Part shown: positions 37,801-49,915 of the stretch, piece by piece
Layout: the number at the start of each line of letters is the position of its first letter
How positions within the stretch are numbered: position 1 is the first letter of the stretch
Origin: Anoplopoma fimbria
Taxonomy: Eukaryota > Chordata > Actinopteri > Perciformes > Anoplopomatidae
Reading direction: 5' to 3'
Length of the DNA: 64,000 nt
Assembly (NCBI RefSeq): GCF_027596085.1
Contig: NC_072469.1
Location: 16,994,238 to 17,058,237 of the forward strand
Program-made: the position numbers and the translations under genes
Notes under the pieces: generated by a model
What the model was told of the DNA's origin: nothing
Seen by the model: only the letters and a program-made list of their open reading frames with translations
Databases searched by the model: none

Positions 37801-40800
37801 ACATATTCCTATATTTACCGTTATAAAGATGTTGGCATCTTTCATATTTTGCAATAATAAGTCTTTGTTTGTGTATGTCTCATAACAATGGCTACAAGTA
37901 AGTAAGTGACTCATGTCGGGATCCCAAAATCGAATCAACTAGTTCTTTAGTTATGTCCACCACATTTGATGTGATCAAATCGCTGACAGTCAGACGGACA
38001 GACAGAGGAATCAGATAAAATCCTTGGTGGATTTAGTTAATACAACTGACAGTCAGCGGAGGCTTTCCAAACCATCTTTTATTAATTCATTCATCCATCT
38101 GAGACAGGATGTTAACAGATGGGAGAACACCGGAGCAACTTTGCGCTCTCTTTGTTGTACAGCTTTGCTTTGTCTCTGGCAACCATAGCGGCGTTCAAAC
38201 GCTTAATGTGAGTCAGAGCGAAGCGCCGCACCTGATGCCTCTCTGTGAAATACTGAGTTTAACCAAGGCAATGCGGTGCAGAAAAAATAATCATCCAATA
38301 TCACAAATCCCAACAGGATAAAGAGAGGGTAGACTATAGAGCCCAGAAATAGCTGTGACTGGTACAATGAGGATTTTATGTAACTGGACAAATTTGTTTG
38401 GCACAGATGGAAACAAAAGCATTTAAAATGAATATAATCCAGTTTTGTTGCAATGTTAACAAAAAACTTATCATTCAAATGGCTGATAAACCTGCTAAAT
38501 GTGATGTTGTATCTTATGGTGAAAGCCTTAAAGCACCAGAAAGAGTTCGTAACGATCACTTCAAACAAAAGGGGAGGAAAGTTAAAAACAGTTTGAGGGC
38601 GGCTGTGTGTTTGTGTCACTCAGCAACAACAACTCTTATGCAATATTCAATGATATTTCATCCCAACTGTGAGACAGTGTTAACCACAGACAGGAAAAAG
38701 AGATTAAAAACCCATTATCTCTCTTTTAATTACTCTGTTATGTAAAAGCTAATGATAAAAATAACCAAAGATAGCTCGACTGCTTGCAGAGCCTTCCTAC
38801 TGTATGTGGCCTTGAAGATAAATAATAAAAGAAATGACTTCACTGGCGTTAGTGTTCCATATAAAATCAATATGGATTGAAAGAGAAAATAAAACTCACA
38901 AGGAGATGAAGGAAATTAACTCGTGGCTGTGCCATTGTTAATGACATTGTCTAATTTGCAGAGAAAATTACTTCTTGAGGGAACACAGTCGGATAAACAA
39001 AAGCTGAAGGAGCTTTCGAGACAATTTCAGCAGTTAAGCACAGACTGGCAGATCCGTAGAGTTAGGCTGAATTGAGATGTTACAAGTCAGTATTAATTAC
39101 CGTTTTATCACCCAGAGACAGGCTGTACTTTCTGTAAAAATGTAATCCAGAGCAGAGAAAATTGCAAGAAGGGAGAAAATTGGCAATACAGTAAACTCAG
39201 CCGTGAAGTCAAATCCAAGAAGTCAGCAATAAAGCGGCCATTCAAAAAGTTTTCTAAAAAGACCGCAATCCGAGCAGCAGTTACGGGAAGGGTTTAGGTG
39301 ACCTCCCACCTCTCAGACCCACCTGTTATTTAGAGGGAAATACTTTCTCCTCACCCTCATCTCCCTCTATAACCTGTGGTGAGAGCAGTACACACCAAGC
39401 CCAGAGGAAGAGCAACAAGGTTCTGAAGCCAATTTGACATAGTGGCCAAACCGTGGAATCACAACATCCAGGTCCGTCAAGTGATGCCATGGGGCCCCAA
39501 AAAAGACAGACTCCCATTACATTAGGAAAGAGATGTCTGTAAATACACAGATTCATTTTTTGCAATTAATCTTCTTACCAGTAAAATCCCTTAAATAGCC
39601 CTTATTTAAATCATTACAATGGTCGAATCCAAGGTTGATTTCCTTCCTCTGTTCATGTTCACGTTTTTGGCTTCGTGCACCAATAGGAACATTTCATTGC
39701 AACGACCGGGCTCTGCCTCCAAAGCTGTCTCCATTTCTCTTTATACATCCATGGTACACCTATAAATCCATGGTAGACACACAGTCATAACAAGTCCACT
39801 TCATGACTCCAATTAAACCAGTTGCACAACGCCAAAAACAGAGACATACAGAGGGGCGTTAGTCATCCGGACACTGGCTCTATAATTCCGTCTAACTGCA
39901 GCATAGCACTGCTGGATTTGGGCTCTTGAAGCCAGACATGGCAACATTGTTTACAGAGCACTTACAGTGAGACACATTTTAGGCTGTAGCTTTGCCCTGC
40001 TTGAACTACCTCTGCATTGTGTTGCAGTCAGTTTATAGCCCACTGCGGGTGCATTTTCATCTCCACTGACTGCCTACTGGACATCCAGTGACTGCCCAGC
40101 ACAGTCTCACTCAAGATACATTTGGGAACTTCATGCTCAAACCCTCAAAGTTTGCTTAAGGGCATCTCAAACGTTGTGTGTAAAATGTTTTTGATACTTC
40201 AGCAGGCTAAAGAGTTCTCTCACCTCTGGGATACCCGAGACAATAATAACGGTTAAATTAGGGGCCATAAATGTCTCACATTACAGTGAAAAGCCCACTC
40301 TATAGTAACTTGGAAGCTTTGAATTCCTGCAACACATACTTTCATGTCAGGAAGCTGAAAACAGTGATCACAGATATGAAACTACTGCACGCTCTTGGCA
40401 GGACACGACAGGCACAGCTGCCATAGACATAAATTCAGAACTCATTTCATAATGCTTTTACTCTTATACATGAAAAATATATGTATTTGACTGTTATTCT
40501 TACATTTTGTCCTTTGAAAGCGTATTCATGAAGGCAGAGCTTTGGTGTTTCTCATTTTCCCATAAGGCTAAGCACACATTTAAAAAGGCAAAGGACTTAC
40601 AGTTTATATTTTTTGCTTAAAAATCACCACCACAGACTGACTTTTTCTAAAGTACATGTAGCCAATATAAAAGAGGAAAGATCACAGTACACACTGCAGT
40701 TACAGTACATTCAAATGCAAGTATGACAAAGAAACTCTTGGAAAAGAAAGGGCAAGACGCAAGGGCTGGAGGAGGATAATAACATGCAAGTCAAGGGAGA

Positions 40801-42430
40801 GGACGTGGGAGAAGGGAACGGGAAGCCGAATAAATGATAAAATATGACGAAGATAACAACACTATCCGCCATTGTGTCTTGCAACAAAGAACAAGGCTGG
40901 ATCTTATTGAAAAGCATAGCAGTTTTTGACATCTGATTGGCACAGAGCAAAGGTTATTTTGGTCATTTTAAAGGGCACAATTGTACACAAACTTAGCACA
41001 GAATCAGATTTAACAACCAATTTCAAAAGAACAAACCTTTTTTTTTTTTAAACATCTCTCTAACTTTCTACCCCAGCCTGTCACATGAGCTCGGACATTT
41101 TAACTGAATAACCTGTAGCATCTGGACTAAATCTGCTCCCTGCCTCTCCAAAAAGGGAGCAGCGTGGCGTGCCAAGCTTTTAAATCATGTGGATATGTGG
41201 ATGTAGAACTTGAATGGCTGTCAGTGGACATGCCAGGATGTTCCTGTGTGGTGTCTCTGCGTTTGTGTGCGCAGCCAAGTGTGAGGGAAAGCGATGGGTT
41301 GCCGTGTTAACACTTCATGATGGCACATGAATCCAACTTTAGCTAAACGGGGGTAATTTGCTCTGGAAACACAAGCGGATGTAAAATAGACAGATGTGCC
41401 CTTCATGAAACCAAAATGTCTCTCTTCACCCACGGAGAAGAAAAGCTTGGGTTAGTTCTGCAGAGTCTCGAAAGAAAGAAAGACAAAAGACACATTGATT
41501 CTTTTTTTAAGGCTGGTTGAGTGTTAAAAGTTTATTGGCGTAACACTTGAGGCCCGAAGGCTTTTAACAATCCATTAAGTCGGGATATGAGATCAGAATA
41601 GAAGCGCCCTTTGAAAAGACACCATTCCCTCTCAGTTAAAATCTCCTCTAGCTGCCCACATTGTTGCCTGTGAACTCATAAGATCTCTTTCTGCAGAACT
41701 GAGCCTCAGAGCATGTACTGCTTTGGTCATAATATCACAAGTGATACTATCTGAATGCTCTAAAGTGGAGATTCTCAAGTGCTGTAAAAAGAAAAAGAAA
41801 AGAAATGTTCAAGTCACAAGACACTAAAAACACAAAGATTTGGCCATGAACCCACTAGAAATATTTGCCCTGCAGACTTCTTTGGGAAGATTTTTGCAGT
41901 TATTTGACTTAAAATTGAATTACATGGGTATGCTAGCTTTATATGGAGATAACAGTTTTAGAGTTGACTCATTTTAAACCAATCCTGTGGTCTATAATCT
42001 CTACCGGGGACATCATCTTTCTAATTATATCATCATGAAATTAAACTACTTCTTATTTTGCTTTTGTGACACTGCTTCTGTAATGTTTGCCCACTTTGAG
42101 AAGCTGAACAAGCCCAAAGAAGGAAACAAATAAGGGTATTATGCTGAGATGGATATTTAAAGCTGAAATATAAGAAATCCTTCACACAAAAAAAAAAAAA
42201 CCCAAATTCAGAAGTGGAGAGCAGGACGGGATGGACCTCCAGGCCAGCTGGACACCTCACAAAGCCCCTGTTGTTGAGACATCAGCAGACTAAACATGGG
42301 CAACAATGTGCCCCGGCATGCTTTATCATTCTGAAATAGGAGCTGAACTAATGCACACTTATAGGAGAAAAGTACATTTCTTTAACTGAAAAATGTTGCC
42401 AAGTGAGCAGACACCGGTCCCGGTCCTTAC

Positions 42431-42556
42431 CTCTACATTGAACGGCTGCTCCTCGCCGTTCACGGCACATAAAATCCACAGCAACAACTGCAAGCATAGC
42501 GTCCCCACACAGCAGCCGCTCAGACACCTCCGACTGCGGAGCGCCGGCGACACCAT
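42431..42556 (-). CDS. mmp16: MMP16-type metalloproteinase, coding exon 1 (signal peptide)
   Basis: This first coding exon gives residues 1-42 of a membrane-type matrix metalloproteinase. The translation has a short basic N-terminus, then a hydrophobic core (CLQLLLWILC, residues 21-30) and the start of the mature chain (EEQPFNVE). It matches the human MMP16 signal-peptide exon in layout, including the LLWILCA core and the FNVE end. The start is the first ATG in this frame; it has A at -3 and G at +4, a strong Kozak context, and gives about the family's usual signal length. The exon ends GAG|gtaagg in phase 0 and joins the exon at 27546. The protein should enter the secretory pathway. The exon lies at the edge of a CpG-rich stretch that probably holds the promoter. 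MMP16 is preferred to its paralogues mainly because of exon 4. Confidence 0.93.
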
Positions 42557-42641
42557 AGTGAACACGCTGCTGCTGCTCGCTGCTCCCTGCTCACTTCTAT
42601 TTACAGTCGGTACAAACAAAGCGACAACGGGGGGTAAATCC

Positions 42642-42662
42642 TACACGTTTAGCAGCAACATG
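42642..42662 (-). promoter_or_regulatory. Short upstream ORF in the mmp16 leader
   Basis: An ATG at 42662 on the coding strand opens a six-codon frame (MLLLNV) closed by TAG, ending 85 nt before the main ATG. It has G at -3, a moderate context. If the transcript begins upstream of it, ribosomes would meet it first and could reinitiate at the main start. A second upstream ATG at 42901 opens a longer frame ending in TAA before the main start, but whether that is transcribed is less sure. Confidence 0.4.
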
Positions 42663-42934
42663 TCTGATGGTGTTTCTCTTGTGGAGGAGAGGAGGAGGAG
42701 GAGAGAGAGGGAACCGGGAGAAGAGACGGATTCGTCGACCGCTGCCTTCGCCGCGGTGTCGGGAGGAGGTTACCCCCGGGGAAAGTCTCGCTGTTAACGC
42801 CTCTCAGTAGCCTCCCGGTCTTGCAGTCCCCGGGTGAGTCCTCCGGTACACCGGTTGTTCCAAGCGGACGCGTCCAGCCCGTTTTCTGCACCGCGCGGCA
42901 TAGCTGCCCGTTTTCAATCGTGTTTCCCACCGAG

Positions 42935-42946
42935 TGCGCATGCGCG
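42935..42946. promoter_or_regulatory. NRF1-type palindromic motif
   Basis: TGCGCATGCGCG fits the NRF1 consensus YGCGCAYGCGCR at every position and also fits it on the other strand. It lies about 380 bp upstream of the mmp16 ATG in the CpG-rich block. NRF1 sites are typical of CpG-island promoters near the start site, which supports a promoter here. Binding itself is inferred. Confidence 0.55.
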
Positions 42947-43656
42947 AACTGGTACGAGCGCCCCCATCCCACTGCTCAGCCAAATGGTCATAAAAACAAT
43001 CCCAAACTCAACAAACTCAACAAATGTCTTTCACAAGATTAAGTGTCACTGTTCCCTCTGTCAGTACATTGAAACTCACTTGTTCATGCAAATTAACACT
43101 AAAGTAACTTTCCAAAATGTGGATTTCCCGGTTATTGTTGAGGTATACCCCAGGACAGGAGTGTCAGTTTAGGAGAATACAAAGACTATCTGGTCGTTAT
43201 TTCCGAAATAAAAGCAAAATGCAGCAAATGCTAACATTGTTTTCACATTTTACATCTTCTAACGTCAGGCTACTGATAAGTGGTTTCATCAAAGAGCTTC
43301 CTTTCATAGCAATGTTACAACCATGACATATATCAGGACAAACGTGGTTGAAGCATTGGTTTAATTAAGCCTTATTAACATATATGTATGTATTACCTAC
43401 ATATTTGTTTCTGCGAGATACCTAAAAACACTGTCTGTTACGTGAGTCCTCAAGGGTAAGAAAATGCTGTTTAATGTTACAGAGTTTCTTTAAATTGGTG
43501 TTTTTGCCTTGTCATTAAATGATTAAGATAAATGAAATATTCTTTTAAACATAGTTTTCATATCCCAGTACAAAACTGAATGTTGCATCACTGTATTTCT
43601 GTTTGTGTGTGTGGGGGGGGGTTTACTGTAATCATTTTGAAAAAAATCCATCATGG

Positions 43657-43669
43657 CCACTAGAGGGCG
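43657..43669 (+). promoter_or_regulatory. CTCF-type motif upstream of mmp16
   Basis: CCACTAGAGGGCG, within TGGCCACTAGAGGGCGATG, agrees with the vertebrate CTCF core (CCASYAGRKGGCR) at every position. It lies about 1.1 kb upstream of the mmp16 start codon and 0.7 kb beyond the NRF1 motif. Such sites near promoters often anchor chromatin loops. The match is visible; occupancy is inferred. Confidence 0.5.
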
Positions 43670-43769
43670 ATGATGGGCTCAATGCTCATTTTAATAACCA
43701 CAACCCTCAGTGAATTAACCTGCTGTGGTACCCAGAAGTCCCTTGTTTCCAGAATTGTTTCCAGTAAGT

Positions 43770-43794
43770 GATGATGATGATGATGATGGTGATG
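43770..43794 (+). repeat. (GAT)n microsatellite
   Basis: Seven to eight GAT units with one GGT variant, about 1.2 kb upstream of the mmp16 ATG. On the minus strand it encodes the spurious His-tract of a chance ORF. Confidence 0.9.
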
Positions 43795-44218
43795 TTGCCA
43801 TCGACCGTCATGCAGTGACTGTAGAGTAAGTGATGCGATCAAGGTCCTGCTTTTACAGGCAAACCTTTTATCAGGGTCTCGTCATCTTTACATCTATAAA
43901 GCAAACTGATGTGATTTTATATCACATATTTTCAAAGTAAAAATATGTTTTCTAAGTGCTGTTGTCTGGTGAAAGAACTATACTTTGACTTGCAGCTCTC
44001 CCATAATCCACAAGCAAAACTGGATCTAATGAAAAAGCCTTTTCTTCTAATCTCCTCGGATAATAGAGAAGGGTCAGATCTAATGAGCCGGATCAATGAT
44101 TTTCCACTTAGACTAACACCTGGGGATGAGGAACAAGTCAGTGTGTTTCAGTGTGTGTATGTGCCACAGAAAAGTTAGGTGAGCCGCACCATTAGCCCAT
44201 TGATGGGGTTTCAATTTG

Positions 44219-44273
44219 CACACACACACACACACACTCACACACACACACACACACACAACCACACACACAT
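44219..44273 (+). repeat. Interrupted CA microsatellite
   Basis: CA runs broken by CT and AAC interruptions, ending 165 bp before the SINE. Confidence 0.92.
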
Positions 44274-44437
44274 ACGTACCACCCTCCTCTGATCACACTA
44301 AATGGAAAACTCCATCTAAAGTTTGGAAAGACGTCAGCAACAACACAGTCAGGAATACAACTGTTTGACCCCTGTGTGCCCCATGACTCTTGAGTTTCTA
44401 AGAGGCACACTGTCATACTACAATGGTAAAAAAAAAT

Positions 44438-44727
44438 GGGCGGCTGTGGCGTAGTGGAGAGCAAGGTAGTTCTCCAATCAGAGGGTCGGTGGTTCGATAC
44501 CCGGCTTCAGCAGTCGATGTGTCCTTGGGCAAGACACTTAACCCCAAGTTGCTCCTGAAGGCTTGGACTGGATGTTGCATGAATGTTAGTTAGAGTCTGA
44601 TGGTGGCACCTTGCATGGTAGCCTGTCATCAGTGTGTGAATGGGTGAATGATATGTAATATACTACTGATTGTAAGTCGCTTTGGATAAAAGCGTCTGCT
44701 AAATGACTGTAATGTAATGTAATGTAA
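44438..44727 (+). mobile_element. tRNA-derived SINE with UnaL2/L2-type tail
   Basis: The 290-bp element has a tRNA-like head with an A box (TGGCGTAGTGG, 44447-44457) and a B box (GGTTCGATACC, 44491-44501), the internal RNA polymerase III promoter. The 3' end holds the stem-loop GTCGCTTTGGATAAAAGCG (from 44676), shared with the 3' end of UnaL2-type LINEs and recognised by their reverse transcriptase, and finishes with four TGTAA units (44708-44727). GTAAAAA on both sides may be a target duplication. It looks nearly intact, so the insertion is probably fairly recent. The family name in repeat libraries is not certain. Confidence 0.85.
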
Positions 44728-47699
44728 AAACGTCTAAATATAAATCATAATGGGACTATAAATAGCACAGTATACACAAGCAAATTAAATGTATATCTAG
44801 ATACAGTGAGTGAGTAACACTGTCTGATACTCTGGAGTTGACATGTGACACAGTTCATCACGGGTTGGATAAAGGATAAAGGATGCGCTGTGCTCTGAGG
44901 TCTGCTGACTCCACACAGCCATTAGTTCCCACTGCGTGTAACAAAGCGGATCGCATTCTCTTGAATTTCTAATTTATCTTTTACACAGCTGAGCCCCCAT
45001 TTAGATTTGTAGAGATTTATGAAAGAAGCAGAGAGATGGATGATTTACCGGTGTGTGATGATGAGCACATAGACACTAAAAATCACACTAGGATTCCCGA
45101 GTAGATCAATGATTCACCTTAAACTGACAAGTTCTCATTTCTCCTCACTGTTGAGGTCATGCTAATGCCCTCCTCTCACGCAAAATAGTGCGTGTTGCTG
45201 GAAACCAGTACAATTTCTGTTTACAGGTATAAAAAACAAATAAAAAAATAATAATCTTTGTATTTCTTTATCCAAAATGTAATCATCTTTTCTTCCTGTA
45301 AAACTAAATATGAAATGTGCTTACATAGACTGGTACCAACTAATTTCAACCAATAATACTGTGTTGCAGGGATGATTTATTTTGTAGGCCAACCCAGAAT
45401 TTAGCATCACACTGGTTCCCCTTACAAGAAGCCAATGGGTTTTTCCATGTGATTTTGAATTATTGCATAACCTTCACAACTGTACACAGATTTTATGATT
45501 TGCGAAGCCTGAACGCAATCCGCAGAAGTGAAAAGCTAACGTTAGGCTACAAACAAACTACACCATGGTCACATAACTTCACATCACCACAGTCAATGTG
45601 ATGAGGTTTTGTAGTCTCATTTAGCCAGACACGCAAAAGCTTCCAAATCTGAGATTTGGGTATCTACTGTATTTATTTATTTTATAGCTTAGAACATCTC
45701 TTTTCTTTTTTAGTTTTTTCCCCTGAAAAAATCATGACGCATTTTCCTTCCAAAGCCATCTGTCTGCCACCTCTATCAGCTAGTGAGTCACAACTGGAAA
45801 GCAAGTCAAACTTGTCACCAGAGCATATTACAGAGCCTGACATTTAACAGCCATAAACACGTAGCAACAGTGTGAGCTGATTTACCCTAAAAACAGGTGT
45901 TTCCTCCGAACCGGTTCCTGAGCAACGTTATCCATCACCTTATTAAAATCCAGGGTTCTGACCAGATTTCTAGATGCTAAAGTTACTGTCGGTTACGTTT
46001 TTGGGAAATTACACACATTACTATTTCCATTTGTGCAGTTTAAGTTGATCTCCCCTTTAAATTCTCTGTCATTCTTATTTGTTTTTCTACACCCATATGC
46101 ACGGGAATCTTCTGATGATGTCACATGGAAACCGGTCTATTAGCACCGAGCTACAGAGCAAGCAATTGCTTTCAAGTTGACACATTTGCTCTATGACTGA
46201 AAACTTCTCTGTGCTTCTTTAACATTAGCAAAGATGATGGCTAATTTGCATTGCATTTGGTTAAATAGTCGTTGCTGAATAAACTGCACGGGCACGGGTG
46301 AAAGGAGGAAGTGGTATAGTGACACAGACGTTTTGTCCCTTCTCTTTATCCCTTGGATTTAATTCATTCCACCACACAAAGTTTACAATAATTTTGCCGG
46401 TGTGAAAGTTTGACTTCCTTTCTTTGTTCTCCTTGTTCTCATTTAGAAGTTTGTTGGCTGGTTAAATCGTTTTCTCTTCCTGACTTCCTCTCTCCCTTCC
46501 TGATTCCCTCACTCTCACCGTCTCTCTCTTCCTCTCCACTTCTTAATGATTTCCTCTCTCACTCGATAATCCTGAATACCCTTTTCTGAAAGGTTCTGGC
46601 CCTTTCCAACTGGCCCTCCCACCACCAGCGCAGAGCTTTGCCAGGATCCTCAAAGCCTCCCTTTCCAAACATGACTCCGTCTCATAACTGCTGCATCTGC
46701 TCCCAGTCAGACCTCCTGGATCTCCTGGCAGCATGAAACCAAAGCCTCCCGTCTGTCTCCCTTTCTCTTGGAGCAGAGGTATTAAAAAAGAGTATGAAGG
46801 GAAGATGAAAAGAAGCAAGCGATCTGCAACGAAGCACTGACTTTACCCCAAGTGATTGTATTATTTAAGGTATTTTAAAACCTATAGCTCATTTGTTCTA
46901 GGAATGAGAAATTCCTGCGTACTTCTGCTTCTGTACTGTAATACAATTTCAAATGTACCTCAATTTATCAACAAAAGGAAATTGGCAGCAGACATTTACC
47001 CTTGTTTATTTAGGAGTGAAACTGTTCAACTCCTAATGTGCTTCCTGAGTTTGGGTGGGATCACCATCAGATCACGTTCTCGCTCCAGATGAAGCTTCGG
47101 GTTGGTTAGGAGGCACAGTGAGAAGCCGCCCCTCTCAACACGGTTTCAGGTTGATTGCTGTGTTATCGTACGGACAGCTGAAGCCAAACTGTAAAGGAAA
47201 AACTACTCCAGTAAGAAATAACTGCTCTGTTCCAACAAGAGCCTTTTTCAAGTTAGACCATTTTACTTGGGTTTGAACCCAAAATCATTCCACACAGAGT
47301 TGCTTTCTTTCACATGGAAAGTCCTCATTACCTCGACTACTTTGCGGTTGTCAGCATGACTTTTTGATTATTTGGTGACACTATTTAAATCTGCAAATCT
47401 GTAAAAAAAAAAATATCAAGTACTCACAATATTATATATAAAGAAATTGAATAAAGAAGGTTTCTTGATTCTCATGTTTTCTCGGAATACACTGAAACCC
47501 TCATTTTAACATTTTAAGTCATGTCAAGTTATAGTTTCTGCTTGTCACTGCTTTTATTCACGTTATCAATTGTTTTCAAGTCTGCCAATGCAGATTTAGT
47601 CATTCAGTTCAATAAAAGCTGGAATGTTTTGACTCCCAACTCAAATCCTTCCACATGTCAAAGAGATACTTTTCGCAAGTTCTGTAGCTTAAAAAATGG

Positions 47700-48239
47700 A
47701 ATTAACGCCACTCTGTTGTATGCCTCCACCAACCAGTTAAGTTTTATATCCATGTTGGTGCAAAATATCATCACTTTATCATTTTATCCTATTGGACATT
47801 TTTGTGAATTTGTCATGATTATTTATGGCCAAAAACAGGTTGGGTGAGGTCACATTGACCTTTGACCACCAAAGTCCAATCAGTTCATTCTTGAGTCTAA
47901 TTGTCCGAGAATGGAATAGAGGCGAGGTCACAGTGACGTTGACCTTTGACATTTTACCTCCAAAATATAAACAGTTCATCTTTGAGTCCAGCTGAACGTT
48001 TGTGCAAATTTTGAAGAAATTTTGCTCAAGGCGTTTCTGAGCTACCTCAAGAGTGGCGTCAAATTGACGTCACAGTGACCTTGACGTTTGACCTCCAAAA
48101 TCTAATCAATCCAGGTCCAGGTGGACATTCCCAAATTTGTCGTACCGAGATATGGCGTACATGAGCATGGACCTGACTGACGACCAACATGAAAACACAA
48201 TGCCTATAGCCTCAGCTGTTGCCAGCACAGAGACATAAA
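47700..48239 (+). repeat. Interspersed repeat with three diverged internal units and nuclear-receptor-like motifs
   Basis: Three diverged units begin with GAGGTCACAnTGACC-like wording at about 47846, 47924 and 48064 and continue with versions of CTCCAAAATCTAATCAGTTCATC. The 3' end reads ACACAATGCCTATAGCC and GACATAAAA, close to a repeat end widespread in teleost DNA (my recollection, not a search). The left boundary is approximate. The units carry a full CRE, ERE-like palindromes and a DR1 motif. Confidence 0.6.
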
Positions 48240-49895
48240 AATCCCACTACATTTGCAAATGCATTCTTACATATGAAGTCATAAAACCAACCAGACTATG
48301 GCCCTGAACGTGCACTGATGAAAAAAAAATGTAGTTTAGCCATTTTGAATCATAGCTTGGCTGATCTCTCAGGGTCAGATGACATAGGAAATTATCATAT
48401 CTGTGTCTCTGGCTCTCAGCGCAGCACATCAGTGATGTGATTGCACTTTTTTGAAGGAAGTTTTGAATCGAGGCAAATATGATCTCTATTAAACCAACCG
48501 TGATGTCCGAGTCCCCGCCATGTGGCTCCATCCGAGCTGGGCACTTACTTATTCAAACTATGGACACACAGACGTACAGATAAACAACAGAAACGGGTCG
48601 GCTCGGTGTAAAAATAACCTGATTACAGCGCGCATGTTGCCAGCGCCGAGAACAGATTGGATATTTACATAATAAGCTTAGTCATGCATCAGTTTCACAC
48701 AAGTAAGAAATCAGATTCACTTTGCAGAAGCATCGGGGTCCCTGTTATCTGTACAGTGAAGAGTCCAATGTGGATAACAAATGTGTGGCGTGCTTCACAC
48801 ACTTGTATGGACGGAAGAACCACAACTTAATGTAGTTGGAGTTGGTTTAAAGAGATCAGAAAGAAGATGTATGAATGAGATGAAGCTGTTCAGATTGGAG
48901 GGTTGTCAGCTGATTTGGCAGTAGATTAGTTAAAGACAGCGGATTTTCATGCTTTTAGAGTTCTGCTGGTATCTTTGCTGATGAAAGCAAAATACCAAGA
49001 GGGGCGAAAGAGAGAAAGAAAGGAGATGTGTGTGGAAAACATCATCGGAGGCTGGGAGGAGTTAGCTGTTGTTGTGAAGTTTCCAAAATAAGGATGATCG
49101 ATGGTCACAATGGCCACTATAAAACACAGGTTGAAAAAAACTGTAACGTGGTTTGGGAAAGAACATGGTTGCTGTTAAAACAACGACACACTATCGTCAC
49201 TCTGTAATAATAGGCCTTATGTACTGTAGGACACATTACTTCCTTCACTGGCACTGAGCGTTGGCATTAGATGTAAAATTAGCAACATTGTACATTATGA
49301 ACAAAAATCCTATGGGGATTCTGGGCTGATACATAAAATAAAGGTGCAATAAACCAAAACTTTCATTCAGATGTTTGAACACAAAACCTCAGAACATGCT
49401 TACTCTTAGTTCACACATTGTTTTTAGTAAAGAATAAGGGGATCAGCACGACCAATCAATGCCCTTAGTGAATTCGTATAGATACCTATCCATCAAATTG
49501 CTATTAACATATATTGATAGTTTCAAGTCAACATACATTATTATGCTAACTTTACCTCCCACTGCAATGTCAAAAATACTTGAGCAGTACTTCCCTGTAG
49601 ATCTGATAAGACTAGAAACTGTAAGCTTCAAAGTCGGGGCATGGAAACTAATTCACCTCACATACACAAACAGAAATGGCTTTGGGGATATTTTCCCCAG
49701 TGATTGGTTGTGGTTACAGCGGCTCTCAAACCCAGAGTCTCTGCTTGGCACCGAAAATGTTTCCACCCTTCCTGTACGGGGTAAACATTGGTACCATGAA
49801 GCCGCCCATTGGCCAAAAAAAACCTGAAACTGATCCGCACCGCAAAATCGGAAGTAGGTCGATAGGCGCTCTTGGCAAACTATGTCTCTCTCCAA

Positions 49896-49915
49896 CTCTC
49901 TCTCTCTCTCTCTCT
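49896..49915 (+). repeat. (CT)10 microsatellite
   Basis: A short CT run in the upstream flank. Confidence 0.9.

Larger units (their letters stand above)
27547..42430 (-). other. mmp16: mmp16 intron 1 (14.9 kb)
   Basis: This phase-0 intron separates the signal-peptide exon from the propeptide exon. It contains a perfect 15-bp hairpin (28691-28724), a teleost-type interspersed repeat (28955-29206), CA/GT microsatellites at 31329, 35447, 36315, 36487 and 37193, homopolymer runs, and a possible DNA-transposon end near 37557. The open frames here, such as 38203-38619 on the minus strand, resemble no protein I know and are probably chance. Confidence 0.8.
42557..42990 (-). promoter_or_regulatory. 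mmp16: CpG-rich 5' leader and candidate promoter of mmp16
   Basis: Immediately upstream of the start codon (to the right on the plus strand) the sequence becomes clearly richer in G, C and CpG than the AT-rich flanks. It contains an NRF1 palindrome, a GC-box-like GGGGGCGC on the minus strand (42958-42970) and purine-rich GAGGAGGAGG tracts on the plus strand. I see no TATA box at a fixed distance. This is the usual look of a dispersed CpG-island promoter. The transcription start cannot be fixed from sequence, so the boundary between leader and promoter is unknown and an upstream non-coding exon is possible. Confidence 0.6.

Noticed and set aside
38203..38745. Overlapping open frames of 138 and 115 codons on opposite strands
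   Set aside because: Neither resembles a known protein, has splice or domain context, or shows biased composition. They lie inside mmp16 intron 1 and are probably chance.
42557..42619. In-frame extension of the mmp16 exon 1 frame upstream of the ATG at 42556
   Set aside because: The extension has no ATG; its apparent start is a TTG codon. The ATG at 42556 has a strong Kozak context and gives a signal peptide of family length.
42649..42972. 107-codon minus-strand frame in the GC-rich leader
   Set aside because: GC-rich sequence has few stops, and the protein is low-complexity (Arg/Ser/Pro). It is better explained as leader and promoter sequence.
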